A DNA stretch of 64,000 nt from Megamerina dolium (GCA_963854835.1 OY978530.1:6407501-6471500); one strand, 5' to 3'; counted from the first letter of the stretch, positions 22,885 to 34,600 are shown. The notes: a model not told the origin generated them from the sequence alone. Translations and numbers: made by a program.

Positions 22885-23382
22885 TTGCCTAGTGACACAA
22901 CTGAGCAAACAGAAGCTACGTTGTACAATAGGGAAGATGATGTTCCAACAAAGAAAAGACGTACATCCATGCATCAAGGAATTACGACGCTATTGATTAC
23001 ACTGATGATCCTGCCAATAGTATGGGGCTCTCCAATACAAGTCAACCGTTTTGGATCACAACTTGGCATCCACTTTGAAGGCATAGGGAGAGCTGCCATT
23101 TCATTTGCTGACTGGAATTTAATTGTATACTACGATTTGCAAACGTATTGGGCTGAGGCGGCATCAGTGCTTAACGGAACTAGCACTCTGCATCGACTCT
23201 GTCAAAAAATAAAACAAAACAGCACTTGTAGTCAATTAACTGACCATTTCGAACGACTAAATAAAGAATTGCGTTTGGATGACAAGCTATTCACAAGCAT
23301 TCGTGTCAGAAGAGGGGCAATGAATTTCGTCGGCGGCATCGCACATTCGCTATTTGGAGTGCTAGATTCTGAGTACTCCTAG
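22885..23382 (+). pseudogene. Env-like fragment of the BEL/Pao element
   Basis: 165 codons after integrase. An N-terminal hydrophobic stretch (ITTLLITLMILPIVWG) looks like a signal peptide. Near the end is a basic processing site RVRR followed by GAMNFVGGIAHSLFGVLD, the pattern seen at the cleavage site and fusion peptide of gypsy-type and baculovirus F-type envelope proteins. A stop follows within six codons, and the polypurine tract is reached after about 40 bases, so nearly all of the transmembrane subunit is gone. It cannot act as a fusion protein. Homology is inferred from this motif pair. Confidence 0.65.
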
Positions 23383-23432
23383 AAAATGATAGATTTAGTC
23401 TAGTTGAACAATTGTTCAACGCGGGGGCAGAA

Positions 23433-24016
23433 TGTTTAAGCATTAAAACACTTGAACATATTAAACATATATATTTTGTATCTAGTCTGTAAGGAATTAT
23501 GTGTCCATAGCCTAAATAAATTGAAATTGAAATAATTGTGTATGTAAAAACGTTCTGCACATTGCACATCGTATTGCATAAACATTATATTTGGTTATTG
23601 TATTGCATATTTGCAACCTTGACAGTATATGACCGCGAGTAAACTCTACATACATTTTATAAAATCATAAATGCAGCGTCATTATTATATGACCGCTAAA
23701 GAACTAAAAAACAACAGCGTTTGCTGCTGTTACGTATAATGGACAATATGCGTTGCCTAAATATTGTGTCAAGGCAAGTCATGTAAAATGCCTCATTAAT
23801 ACATATTTTGCATTAATTGAAATATTTATAACTTAATTCAATTATATGAATATGTATAAATAAATAGAGAAATAAATAAATAAATAGAGAAATCGACTAC
23901 AGGTCGATGTTCATTTGATCACCAATCATTAGTTTGTCTAGTTGTTTTGGTCACATACGCAATCCAGGTTCAAGTGCCTGTGTTTGCAATCTTTTTTTAC
24001 CATAAGTAATCCAGGT
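23433..24016 (+). repeat. 3' LTR of the BEL/Pao element (interrupted)
   Basis: Begins TGTTTAAGCATT after the GCGGGGGCAG tract and ends abruptly after CCAGGT at 24016, shortly before a SINE. The last 150 bases or so present in the 5' LTR are missing. Confidence 0.65.
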
Positions 24017-24025
24017 ACATCCGGG

Positions 24026-24384
24026 TGGGTGCCGTGGTTCAGTAGTTAGTGTGTTGGCCTTCTGATCTGTAGGTCTTGGTTCAATCCCCGGCTCATGCAT
24101 AACAAGTTTAATATCGAAAAGATTTTTCTTTCGAACGGTACCCACCTGTCGAAAAGCAATTGGCAATTCTTCCGACAGTAACAACTTGCCATGAAAAAGC
24201 TTCTAAAAGAACTCTGTGACAAAGCCCAGAAAAAGGGATGTCACAAGTGTTCTGCCGTTCGGAACCGGCTAAAATAAGTAGGCCCCTTCTAATATTGTCC
24301 AAAATTTAAGACACACAACAGTAATGGAAGAGAAGCTCGGCCAATGAGCCCTTTGGGGCTTTATGTGCCACATATTTATTTTTT
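24026..24384 (+). mobile_element. tRNA-derived SINE, copy 2
   Basis: Starts TGGGTGCCGTGG, with a B box GGTTCAATCCC at 24078-24088 and a mutated A box. It matches SINE copy 1 over its whole length and ends in GCCACATATTTATTTTTT. No clear target duplication is seen, and the sequences on its two sides belong to different elements, so there has been rearrangement. Confidence 0.85.
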
Positions 24385-25560
24385 AGCAGATATGCAGAAA
24401 CAGAGCTACACACTGACGCTTCGAGATGGCGTTTTGGTGCAATACTTTTACAAAGGATTGAAGGTTATTTTCATCCTGTATACTATTGGAGTAAAAAAAC
24501 TACGGAAGGGGAGTCTAAGTTACATAGTTACCATTTGGAGATAAAAGCAGCATATCTCGCTATGAAAAAGTTGCGGCATTATTTATTTGGTATCAACTTT
24601 ACTTTGGTGACAGCTTGTTCTGCATTCCAGCTCACAACAAATAAAAAAGATATGCCTTCATCAGTCGTCAGATATGTAATGTACATGCAGGACTTTTCGT
24701 TTAAAACAAAACATCGCAAGAAAGAGCACGAATATGAGGGTTATAAAATGGTAGGCAGAGTACTTTTTAAAGAGGTCGACGGATTGGATTTGTTAGTTGT
24801 ACCAAAAGGTATGGAGCGCGAAGTGATTACGAAAGCACACGAAGATGGCCATTTTGGTGTCACGCAGACAGCGCATATAATCACACAAATGTTTTTTATT
24901 CCACATTTGGTGAGTAAAATCACTAAAATTATTCAAAGTTGCGTTAAATATATTCTATTTAATAAGAAATTGGGTAAGCAAGAATGGTTTTTAAATGTCA
25001 TATGTAAAGGAGATTCACCTTTGTGTACCATTCATATGGACCATCTAGGCCCAATGGTTGCAACTACCATGCACTATAAATATATCTTCGATATTATAGA
25101 TGCATTTAGTAGATTTGTTTTGCTTTACCCAACAAAGACAACAGGCGTAGATGAGGTGCTTGCAAAGTTGGATGCGTGGAGACAAATTTTTGGCAATCCT
25201 CAACGTATAATTAGTGATAAAGGATCTGCTTTCACTTCTAATGCTTTCGTTGAATACTGTCGAGCAGAAAAAATAGGAAATATCCAAACGACTACAGGAG
25301 TGCCAAGGGGTAACGGGCAAATAGAAAGAGTCAACCATTTGAAGTGCTTTTTGGCATTAAAATGAGAAACACGCTCTGTAATAAAAATATACTTGCATTA
25401 TTAGAACAACAGTTAGTGGAAGAGTTCGACAGTGAACGAGAGCAAATACGTAGAAATGTAAAAGAACAAATACAAAAAACTCAAGATAAGTACAAGAAAA
25501 CACGATAAACGGTGAAAGACTGAGTATGGCTACAAAATTGGTGATTTAGTGGTGTTGTGA
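24385..25560 (+). pseudogene. Ty3/gypsy pol relic (RNase H and integrase), different family
   Basis: The first 150 bases give a damaged RNase H start. The frame at 24535-25365 continues with LEIKAAYLAMKKLRHYLFG, then FTLVTACSAF where related elements have TDC (a catalytic D lost), then integrase with HEDGHFGVTQTAH, CTIHMDHLGPM, RIISDKGSAFTS and GNGQIERVN, so the D, D and E of the core are visible. After 25365 a shifted frame continues about 45 codons. RT and everything upstream are missing. The family differs from the main gypsy family here. Confidence 0.75.
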
Positions 25561-26276
25561 GTCAAAATAATGCTCATCTAATTTATGCGTTTTGACTCAC
25601 TACAAATGTTATAGTAATGTTATTATTATAATTATGTTATTTTATTATGTGTAACCATTAATTAATGATAATCAACACACTATGCATAATGTAATTATCA
25701 TTGGCTAAAATGGGTTGTAGTAAATTTATAAAAATGCGTGGTCAGCGTCATCGTACCTCACTGTATGATTGTAGAACAATTTCACAACCATGAAAAACAA
25801 AGAACGAAGAAGAAGAAAAATAATAATTAAACAATAAATAAAATAATAAACAATAATAAAAGATTTTTTATGATTATGAAATAATTCAACAACCATACAC
25901 TTTAAAACAAAATCCAAAAAGAAAAACAAAATACATAATATTGAACGCATGCACAATATTTACAAGATGTATTAACTACAAATAATAATGATGACTTACT
26001 AAAATTAAGTTATATGACCTACTACTATGACCTTGCAAATTCAATGAATTGACCTACTGAAGAAATTGCAATGAATTAACCCACTTAAAAAATTGCCATT
26101 TCTTCAGAAATTCTTTTATACTAAATTGGGGTTATATTGTAAATTATGATATATATTTTAGGCTATATAAACTAAGACAAGGCCTCAAATGAATGCAGTC
26201 AGTGAGTTAGTGAATCTAGTAACGTAAGATAAGTACATGGATGCAACATCCTTGATAGAGTCAAATTGTGAAAAAA

Positions 26277-26278
<2 letters not shown>
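25561..26278. other. AT-rich stretch, possible LTR of the preceding gypsy relic
   Basis: It follows the integrase end directly. A TATATAAAC box at about 26162 is followed by GCAGTCAGTGAGTT, which fits an arthropod initiator, and a TGTTATAG that could open an LTR lies at about 25607. A perfect 11-bp inverted repeat GTGAGTCAAAA...TTTTGACTCAC is at 25557-25567 and 25590-25600. With no second copy to compare, the LTR call is a guess. Confidence 0.3.

Positions 26279-26342
<64 letters not shown>
26279..26342. repeat. (AT)n microsatellite
   Basis: About 32 perfect AT units, 39 bp upstream of the 5' LTR of gypsy copy 3. Confidence 0.95.
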
Positions 26343-26345
<3 letters not shown>

Positions 26346-26381
26346 CTTGTTTCTTGGCGCACAATATATTCTATAAAATAT

Positions 26382-26819
26382 TGTAACGAGTATCGATAGT
26401 TGATTACTCATCACTATTGTGACTGACTCTATTGGCAGCATCGAAACGAATGTCAACAAAAAGAAATAAGCGATAACCAGAACAATCCAACGAGAAAGGA
26501 AGAGAAGAATCTCCATAAAGGAAGATTCTGTGGTGTTGCCAACAGAGTATAAATAGAGCCAGTGTTGAGAATTGACAATCAATCTACTTCCGAACGTGAT
26601 TGCGAAAACATTGATACAGAGGCAAAAGTTGCAAGTACATTTAAGTGTTATAGTAAATAGTTGATTGTAAACAGTGTTGATTGTAAATAGAGATTATTAA
26701 ATAAATTGTTGCTGTATATAGTTGTACAAAATAAGTGTTGCAGTTATCATTAACAGAATCCAGTGATCGAACAAGGTAATTCAAATAGAATTAAACGTTC
26801 ACAGAATAAAAACGTAACA
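26382..26819 (+). repeat. 5' LTR of gypsy copy 3
   Basis: A 438-bp LTR, TGTAACGAG...AACGTAACA. It has a TATAAATA box at 26548-26555, the expected RNA start region after it, and an AATAAA signal at 26700-26705. The four bases before it are ATAT. Confidence 0.92.
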
Positions 26820-26821
26820 AT

Positions 26822-26840
26822 TGGTGTCAGAAGTGGGATT
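26822..26840 (+). promoter_or_regulatory. Primer binding site, tRNA-Leu type
   Basis: TGGTGTCAGAAGTGGGATT lies two bases after the LTR. It is the reverse complement of AATCCCACTTCTGACACCA, which fits the 3' end of a tRNA-Leu with its CCA tail. Same site in copies 4 and 6, with one mismatch in copy 5. Confidence 0.8.
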
Positions 26841-26848
26841 CTGTAAAG

Positions 26849-28271
26849 ATGGTGAAAATTGACCAACTAAAAGTGGACCAGCTTAAAAAGCTGTTGGTAG
26901 AGATGAATCTATCGTCATCAGGTGCAAAGGCGGAACTGCTGGTGAGGCTGAGGCAAGCTATTAAAGGGAATTAATGTAGAAGAACATGAGTTCTTCGAGG
27001 AAGCCGATATGCAAGCAGTTGTGCACGCTGAGGAAGAGAGCAAAATAGATTCGAGTGGTCAACTCATGGATTTCATGAAAACCATGATGCTGCAGCAACA
27101 ACAACAGTTACAAGAACATTCGGCTGAATTGCGTACGGAAATTCAAGGAAATGCGTCTCGCATTGACTCCAAGTTTCAAGAACATTCGGTACGGCAAGAA
27201 AACGCTATGGGAGAATTCCAGAAAACAATTGACTACAAGCTTCAAGAACATTCGGCTGAATTGCGTATGGAAATTCAAGAAGGTTCGGCTCGACAAGAAC
27301 ACGTCATCGAAAATCTACAAAAAGGAATTGAGATTAGATTTCAGGAAATTTCCGGAACCATTAATGAAAAAGTCATGGATCTCAAGGAACATGTAGATGA
27401 CTTGGAAGATAAGTTCGAGAAATTACAGCACGATCTCAACCAACTAAAAATAAATGGACCAGCCACATCAGTGATTAGAGATTCAAGTACAATCAAATTA
27501 AAGCCACCAACATTTGACGGAAGCACGCCATTCAATATCTTCAAGCTTCAATTCGAGACAACAGCTTCGAAGAATCAATGGGATGATAGCGACAAGACTG
27601 CTGCTTTAATAGTCGCATTAAAAGGTAATGCTTCCGAGGTGTTACAGATGGTTCCAGAGAAAGATCGTGGTAGCTACCAGTCACTGATGGACACCCTCCA
27701 GCGGAAATATGGAAATGAATACAAGAGTCAATTACATCGTGTGGAATTGAGATCGCGAGTGCAACGGAGTAATGAGAGCCTTCAGGAATTCGCTTCCGAT
27801 ATTGAGCGCTTATGTCATCTAGCGTTCTCCGGTAATTCGGAAGAGTTCGTCGAAAAAATCAAAATAGAGGCTTTCATAGATGGCATACGTGATGGAGAGA
27901 CAAAGCGTGCCCTAGTCATGTCACCAAGAAATACTTATGCCGAAACAGTCAGTAGTGCCTTGACGTTTGAAGCCGCCAGTTTGATGTGTCGACCAATGCC
28001 ACGGGTACGCCAACTAGAAACAGAAACAGCAGATCTGGTTGAAGCAGTGTGTCAGGCATTCAAATCTGTAGCGCAGCCTGAAGGAAGAACAACAGGTCGA
28101 CGCGAAAACAAATTTACTGGTAAGTGCTTCATTTGTGACAAACCAGGACACATGGCGCGTGACTGCCGTCTACGACGAAAGCGATCAAGATCGAGTTCTC
28201 CAGGAAGACAAAAGAAGGAGAATAAGGTGGATAGTGATCGCTCCACTAACACAGATCCATCGTTAAACTAA
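26849..28271 (+). pseudogene. gypsy copy 3 gag (5-nt deletion near the start)
   Basis: The start is ATG 26849 (MVKIDQLKVDQLKKLLVEM), giving an SAP-like motif over residues 8-36. At 26958-26970 a 5-nt deletion relative to copies 5 and 6 shifts the frame to an early TAA. A long frame resumes and runs from Met 27009 to 28271 (420 codons): glutamine-rich patch, coiled coil with repeated FQEHS/LQEHS heptad blocks, capsid-like core (SYQSLMDTLQRKYGN, LQEFASDIERLCHLAF), basic region and one CCHC knuckle (CFICDKPGHMARDC). Copy 4 carries the same deletion and an identical 420-residue sequence. Confidence 0.85.
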
Positions 28272-31098
28272 ATCGAGTCAGTTCAGCGGGGCGTGAACTG
28301 ACTCCAACAGTGGGTTGCCCCATCATCCACATTTCACAACTACAGCGTGTGCCAAGCAGCTTGACTATTGATGGAAAATTGGACAATATGGAATTCATGT
28401 TAACCCTGGACACTGGTGCATCACATTCTATAATCAAGAGCGATTTGGTAAAGAGGTTTGAGCCTTTAATGGGAATAAAATTGCGTACAGCAACGGGTGA
28501 GGATGCACAAATTCTGGGCAAGATAAAGAAACGAGTATCTATTGGAAATTGCACATGGGAACATGAATTCATTGTGGCCGACATCATCGATGACGTAATA
28601 ATTGGTGTTGATTTTATGATTGACAACGGATTTACGTTAGATTTGAATCAACGGATACTACGTTATGCAAATGTCGAACTACCATTGAACATCGGTTACA
28701 AGCGTAGTGGGAACATCAAACGAGTACTGGCATGTCAACGCCAAGAGGTTCCAGCAAAATCAGAAGCGGTGATATGGGCACAGATGAATGTGGATGATGG
28801 GACAGGCAAGTTGTGGCTGGTGGAAGCAGATAAAGAAATAACGAATAAAAACATCATACTTGGTAGGACGTTAGTAGAACCTAAAGAAAATGGAATAGTA
28901 CCGGTGCGAATTTTAAATCCAACTAATACATCTACAGTTGTGAAGAAAGGAATGGTGATTGGTCATTGCCAGGAAGTTACTGCCATAGTAGACTGCGAAA
29001 AGGGTTCGTCGATAAAAAGTGGAAGATCAGGAACTATCAGAGTGGAAATAAAAGCACAGATGGAAGAATGGGCAGGCGTGCTTACCAACCAGCAAAAAGA
29101 AAAGGCTTTACAACTATTGGAGAAGTACAGTTCAATCTTTTCTTCAAATGGAAAAACTGGAGGACGAACAACCATCGTGAAGCATCACATTGACACCGGT
29201 GATTCTAGACCAATTCGTCAAACACCACGATGAGTTCCATTGGCCAAAAGAGACGAAGCCATTAAGCTGATTTCCGATATGCAGAAACAAGGTGTTATTG
29301 AACCATCAGCGAGTCCATGGAGTTCACCAGTTGTGCTGGTAAAGAAGAAGGATGGAAGTACTCGATTCTGTGTGGATTACAGAAAGCTAAATGATATTAC
29401 GAAAAAAGACAGCTATCCACTGCCAAGAATCGATGACACTCTGGACACACTATCTGGTGCGAAGTGGTTCTCAACTCTTGATTTGCAAAGTGGCTACTGG
29501 CAAGTGGAACTTGGTAAGGAAGACAAAGAGAAAACAGCTTTCAGTATTGGCGATGGTCTATGGCAATTTACAGTCATGCCATTTGGTTTATGCAATGCGC
29601 CAGCTACTTTCGAACGTTTGATGGAGCGTGTACTCAGAGGACTACACTGGAAAACGTGCTTGGTGTACCTCGATGACATTATTGTGATGGGAAAAGATTT
29701 TAACGACCACCTGGAAAAGTTGAAAGAAGTATTTGAGCGTATACAATCAGCAGGGCTTAAACTGAATATGAAAAAGTGTTCACTCTTCAGGCAAGAAGTT
29801 AAATATCTTGGTCATAAAGTAACAACAGAAGGGGTACATACCGACGAGGAGAAAGTAGCAGCAGTTCAAGAATGGCCTATTCCGTCGAATCTTCACGAGC
29901 TAAGAAGCTTCCTAGGCTTATGCACCTACTATAGACGATTTGTTCCTGGATTTGCAAACATCGCCAGCAGTCTGCATGAGTTGACAAGAAAGATCAAACC
30001 ATTTGTATGGGGCGAGGAAAAACGGAAAGCATTCGAACATCTGAAAGTACCAGTATTAGCGCATCCAGTACCTGGTCAAAAGTTTGTGTTGGACATAGAT
30101 GCGAGTGGCTATGGAATAGGTGGTTTGCTCTCTCAGATCATAGATGGGCAAGAAAAAGTAATAGCATACTACAATAAAATCCTGTCGAAGCCAGAAAGAA
30201 ACTACTGTGTCACTCGAAGAGAGTTGCTCGCAATACTGGAATGTGTAAAGTATTTCCATAAATACTTGTACGGTCAGTCATTTCATCTACGAACTGACCA
30301 CTCAGCGCTAAGGTGGTTATTGCAATTTAAAAACCCAGAAGTACAATTGGCGCGCTGGATTGAAAGGCTGCAGAGTTATGATTTTACCATCGAACATCGT
30401 AAAGGAGGACATCACGGCAACGCGGATGCTCTATCTCGTCGTCCTTGCAAAATGGAATGTACACATTGTTCTCGAGTGGAAAGCAAGGAGCACATTGTCG
30501 ACATACGACTTACGAATATATTGCCGGAGGATTGCCGCTGATCTTCTTGCACCGAACGAGTGCAAGAAGATCAGCGGAACGACCCAGATCTCGTAAAGAT
30601 TATGGAATACAAGGAGCAGGGCATACGTCCAGATTGGCAAGAAATGGCTAATGAGAGTCCAATAGCAAAGGCATACTGGGCGCAGTGGCAAAGCCTGCAC
30701 AGCATGGGAAAGTGAGGATGGAAAAATCACTAATGATCTTCTAGTGGTACCCAAGGCGAGAATAAATGAAGTGGTAGCTGAGTATCACAATGCCTCCAGT
30801 GGAGGGCATTTGGGAATCACCAAAACCGTCGAGAAAATAAAGAACCGATTTTATTCGGAAATGTAAGCAATGTGCAATGGCCAAAGGTCCCACTAAGAAA
30901 AGTCGAGGTAAGATGCACCAATACACCGTGGGTGCTCCATTTGAGCGAATTGCTATGGACATAGCTGGGCCATTTCCAATAAGCAACGCAGGAAACAAGT
31001 ATGTTCTGGTGGTTATAGATTACTTCAGTAAATGGCTTGAAGTATAACCCATTCCAAATCAAGAAGCTAGTACAGTAGCCGATGTATTCGTCAACCAA
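28250..31098 (+). pseudogene. gypsy copy 3 pol (stop and deletions)
   Basis: The -1 frame after gag contains protease (TLDTGASHS), the segment before RT, then a TGA at 29231-29233. It resumes at 29240 with RT (VYLDDIIVMG), connection and RNase H (DIDASGYGIGG, RRELLAILE, LRTDHSALRW), with a small in-frame deletion near 30050. The frame ends at 30541 inside an inverted duplication. The integrase zinc domain is partly deleted (about 30857), the core start (MDIAGPF) is present, a TAA follows at about 31045, and the sequence stops at 31098. Compared with copy 4 this copy cannot make active enzymes. Confidence 0.85.
28262..28321 (+). promoter_or_regulatory. Predicted -1 ribosomal frameshift signal (slippery site + pseudoknot)
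   Basis: The slippery heptamer G-TTA-AAC (28262-28268) is in the gag frame, directly before the gag stop TAA (28269-28271). After a 6-nt spacer, GAGTCAGTTCA (28275-28285) pairs perfectly with TGAACTGACTC (28294-28304). The GGGGC inside the loop (28288-28292) can pair with GCCCC at 28317-28321, making an H-type pseudoknot with an 11-bp first stem, 5-bp second stem, 2-nt first loop and 12-nt last loop. Pol is in the -1 frame, open from 28250. The same arrangement is intact in copies 4 and 6. Function is inferred; GUUAAAC plus pseudoknot is a known frameshift design in arteriviruses. Confidence 0.8.
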
Positions 31099-31135
31099 TT
31101 ACTTTTACCAATTACAATTACTCGTTTATATATAT

Positions 31136-31572
31136 TGTTACGTTTTTATTCTGTGAACGTTTAATTCTATTTGAATTACCTTGTTCGATCACTGGATTCT
31201 GTTAATGATAACTGCAACACTTATTTTGTACAACTATATACAGCAACAATTTATTTAATAATCTCTATTTACAATCAACACTGTTTACAATCAACTATTT
31301 ACTATAACACTTAAATGTACTTGCAACTTTTGCCTCTGTATCAATGTTTTCGCAATCACGTTCGGAAGTAGATAGATTTTTCTTCTCAACACTGGCTCTA
31401 TTTATACTCTGTTGGCAACACCCCAGAATCTTCCTTTATCGAGATTCTTCTCTTCCTTTCTCGTTGGCTTGTTCTGGTTATCGCTTATTTCTTTTTGTTG
31501 ACATTCGTTTCGATGCTGCCAATAGAGTCAGTCACAATAGTGATGAGTAATCAACTATCGATACTCGTTACA
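31136..31572 (-). repeat. 3' LTR of gypsy copy 4
   Basis: 437 bp, TGTAACG...CGTAACA on the element strand, followed inward by the complement of CTGCCCTCCTCTT and the CTTGTTCG/CGAACAAG hairpin at 31589-31607. Confidence 0.93.
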
Positions 31573-31610
31573 CTGCCCTCCTCTTAACCTTGTTCGTCCC
31601 GAACAAGTTT

Positions 31611-34600
31611 TTATACTTCCCCTCGATATGGCGCAAGTCGCTCCAAGTGCACTACTTTAAACTTTGCTCTTTTATTCCAGGCACGTTGAATGCGATACAC
31701 TACGTCATTTATCTTTGCTATAATCTCATATGGTCCTTCCCAATGAGTCTGTAGTTTAGGGGACAGGCCTTTCTTTCGTTGTGGATTATGAAGCATTACA
31801 AGCTCTCCTTCATAGAACCCTTTTGAATTTGCTTTCAAGTCATACCTGGCCTTCATCTTATCGCTTATCATCTGCGACCGCTCTCTGATAAACTGATGTA
31901 CTTCATCCAACTGTTCCCGCTTTTCGGTAGTATAATTTCCTTCGGTTGATCTCGTTGGTGTTACAACTCCAAATTTTAAATCAGCTGGCAGTCTTAACTC
32001 ATTTCCAAAAATTGCCATTGCCGGTGTAGTAGCCGTCGTATCATGTTGTGCGCATCGATATGCCATAAGGAACATTGGTATATGTACATCCCAGTCTGTT
32101 TGGTATTTATCTACGACTTTTCTCAAATATTCCTCCAAGGTACGGTTAAATCGTTCTACCATGCCATCAGATTGTGGATGCAAAGGTGTTGTACGAGTTT
32201 TGTATATACCCAGCATACGGCATATCTCTTGGAATACAACTGATTCGAAATTTCGACCTTGGTCTGAGTGTAATTCCATCGGTACACCAAAACGAGTAAT
32301 CCATTGGTTGACGAATACATCCGCAACTGTACTAGCTTCTTGATTTGGAATGGGGTATACTTCAGGCCATTTACTGAAGTAATCTATAACCACCAGAACA
32401 TACTTGTTTCCTGCGTTGCTTATTGGAAATGGTCCAGCTATGTCCATAGCAATCCGCTCAAATGGAGCACCCACGGTGTATTGGTGCATCTTACCACGAA
32501 TTTTCTTAGTGGGACCTTTGGCCATTGCACATTGCTTACACTTCCGTATCCAATCAGCGACATGGTCATGACATCCAACCCAATAAAATCGTTTCTTTAT
32601 TTTCTCGACGGTTTTGGTGATTCCCAAATGCCCTCCACTGGAGGCATTGTGATACTCAGCTATCACTTCATTTATTCTTGCCTTGGGTACCACTAGCAGA
32701 TCATAAGTGATTTTTCCATCTTCACTTTCCCATGTTCGGAATAAACATCCGTCTCGTAAGTGCAGGCTTTGCCACTGCGCCCAGTATGCCTTTGCTATTG
32801 GATTCTCATTAGCCATTTCTTGCCAATCTGGACGTATGCCCTGCTCCTTGTATTCCATAATCTTTACGAGATCTGGGTCGTTCCGCTGATCTTCTTGCAC
32901 TCGTTCGGTGGTCCATGACTCCTCCGGCAATATATTCGTAAGTCGTATGTCGACAATGTGCTCCTTGCTTTCCACTCGAGAACAATGTTTACATTCCATT
33001 TTGCAAGGACGACGAGATAGAGCATCCGCGTTGCCGTGATGTCCTCCTTTACGATGTTCGATGGTAAAATCATAACTCTGCAGCCTTTCAATCCAGCGCG
33101 CCAATTGTCCTTCTGGGTTTTTAAATTGCAATAACCACCTTAGCGCTGCGTGGTCAGTTCGTAGATGAAATGACTGACCGTACAAGTATTTATGAAAATA
33201 CTTTACACATTCCAGTATTGCGAGTAACTCTCTTCGAGTGACACAGTAGTTTCTTTCTGGCTTCGACAGGATTTTACTGTAGTATGCTATTACTTTTTCT
33301 TGCCCACCTATGATCTGAGAGAGCACACCACCTATTCCATAGCCACTCGCATCTGTATCCAACACAAACTTTTGACCAGGTACTGGATACGATAATACTG
33401 GTGCTGAACAGAGTCTTTCTTTCAGTTGTTCGAATGCTTTCTGTTGTTCCTCGCCCCACACAAATGGTTTGTTCTTTCTTGTCAACTCATGCAGACTGCT
33501 GGCGATGTTTGCAAATCCAGGAACAAATCGTCTATAGTAGGTGCATAAGCCTAGGAAGCTTCTTAGCTCGTGAAGATTCGACGGAATAGGCCATTCTTGA
33601 ACTGCTGCTACTTTCTCCTCGTCGGTATGTACCCCTTCTGTTGTTACTTTATGACCAAGATATTTAACTTCTTGCCTGAAGAGTGAACACTTTTTCATAT
33701 TCAGTTTAAGCCCTGCTGATTGTATACGCTCAAATACTTCTTTCAACTTTTCCAGGTGGTCGTTAAAATCTTTTCCCATCACAATAATGTCATCGAGGTA
33801 CACCAAGCACGTTTTCCAGTGTAGTCCTCTGAGTACACGCTCCATCAAACGTTCGAAAGTAGCTGGCGCATTGCATAAACCAAATGGCATGACTGTAAAT
33901 TGCCATAGACCATCGCCAATACTGAAAGCTGTTTTCTCTTTGTCTTCCTTACCAAGTTCCACTTGCCAGTAGCCACTTTGCAAATCAAGAGTTGAGAACC
34001 ACTTCGCACCAGATAGTGTGTCCAGAGTGTCATCGATTCTTGGCAGTGGATAGCTGTCTTTTTTCGTAATATCATTTAGCTTTCTGTAATCCACACAGAA
34101 TCGAGTACTTCCACCCTTCTTCTTTACCAGCACAACTGGTGAACTCCATGGACTCGCTGATGGTTCAATAACACCTTGTTTCTGCATATCGGAAATCAGT
34201 TTAATGGCTTCGTCTCTTTTGGCCAATGGAACTCGTCGTGGTGCTTGACGAATTGGTCTAGAATCACCGGTGTCAATGTGATGCTTCACGATGGTTGTTC
34301 GTCCTCCAGTTTTTCCATTTGAAGAAAATATTGAACTGTACTTCTCCAATACTTGTAAAGCCTTTTCTTTTTGCTGTTTGGTAAGCACACCTGCCCATTC
34401 CTCCATCTGTGCTTTTATTTCCGCCTTGCCAGTTCCTGATCTTCCACTTTTTATCGACGAACCCTTTTCGCAGTCTACTACGGCAGTAACTTCCTGGCAA
34501 TGACCAATCACCATTCCTTTCTTTACAACTGTAGATGTATTAGTTGGATTTAAAATTCGCACCGGTACTATTCCATTTTCTTTAGGTTCTACTAACGTCC

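Larger units (their letters stand above)
16437..24016 (+). mobile_element. BEL/Pao retrotransposon with env remnant
   Basis: Order: partial 5' LTR (16437-16674), primer site, gag split by a SINE, protease, RT, RNase H, integrase, truncated env, polypurine tract GCGGGGGCAG (23421-23430) and 3' LTR beginning TGTTTAAG (23433) that is itself interrupted after 24016. The two LTRs share the segment from CGATGTTCATTTGATCACC through CCATAAGTAATCCAGGT. The 5' LTR lacks its upstream part and the 3' LTR lacks its end. RT (YVDD) and integrase styles are of the BEL/Pao type. Several stops and frameshifts make it non-autonomous. Confidence 0.85.
26382..31124 (+). mobile_element. Ty3/gypsy main family, copy 3 (3' end missing)
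   Basis: Has a complete 5' LTR (26382-26819), primer site, gag, frameshift signal, protease, RT, RNase H and part of integrase. It breaks off in the integrase core at about 31098, just before copy 4 starts in the opposite direction at 31136. Two deletions and a small inverted duplication between 30530 and 30860 are shared with copy 6, so both descend from one already defective parent. Confidence 0.9.
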
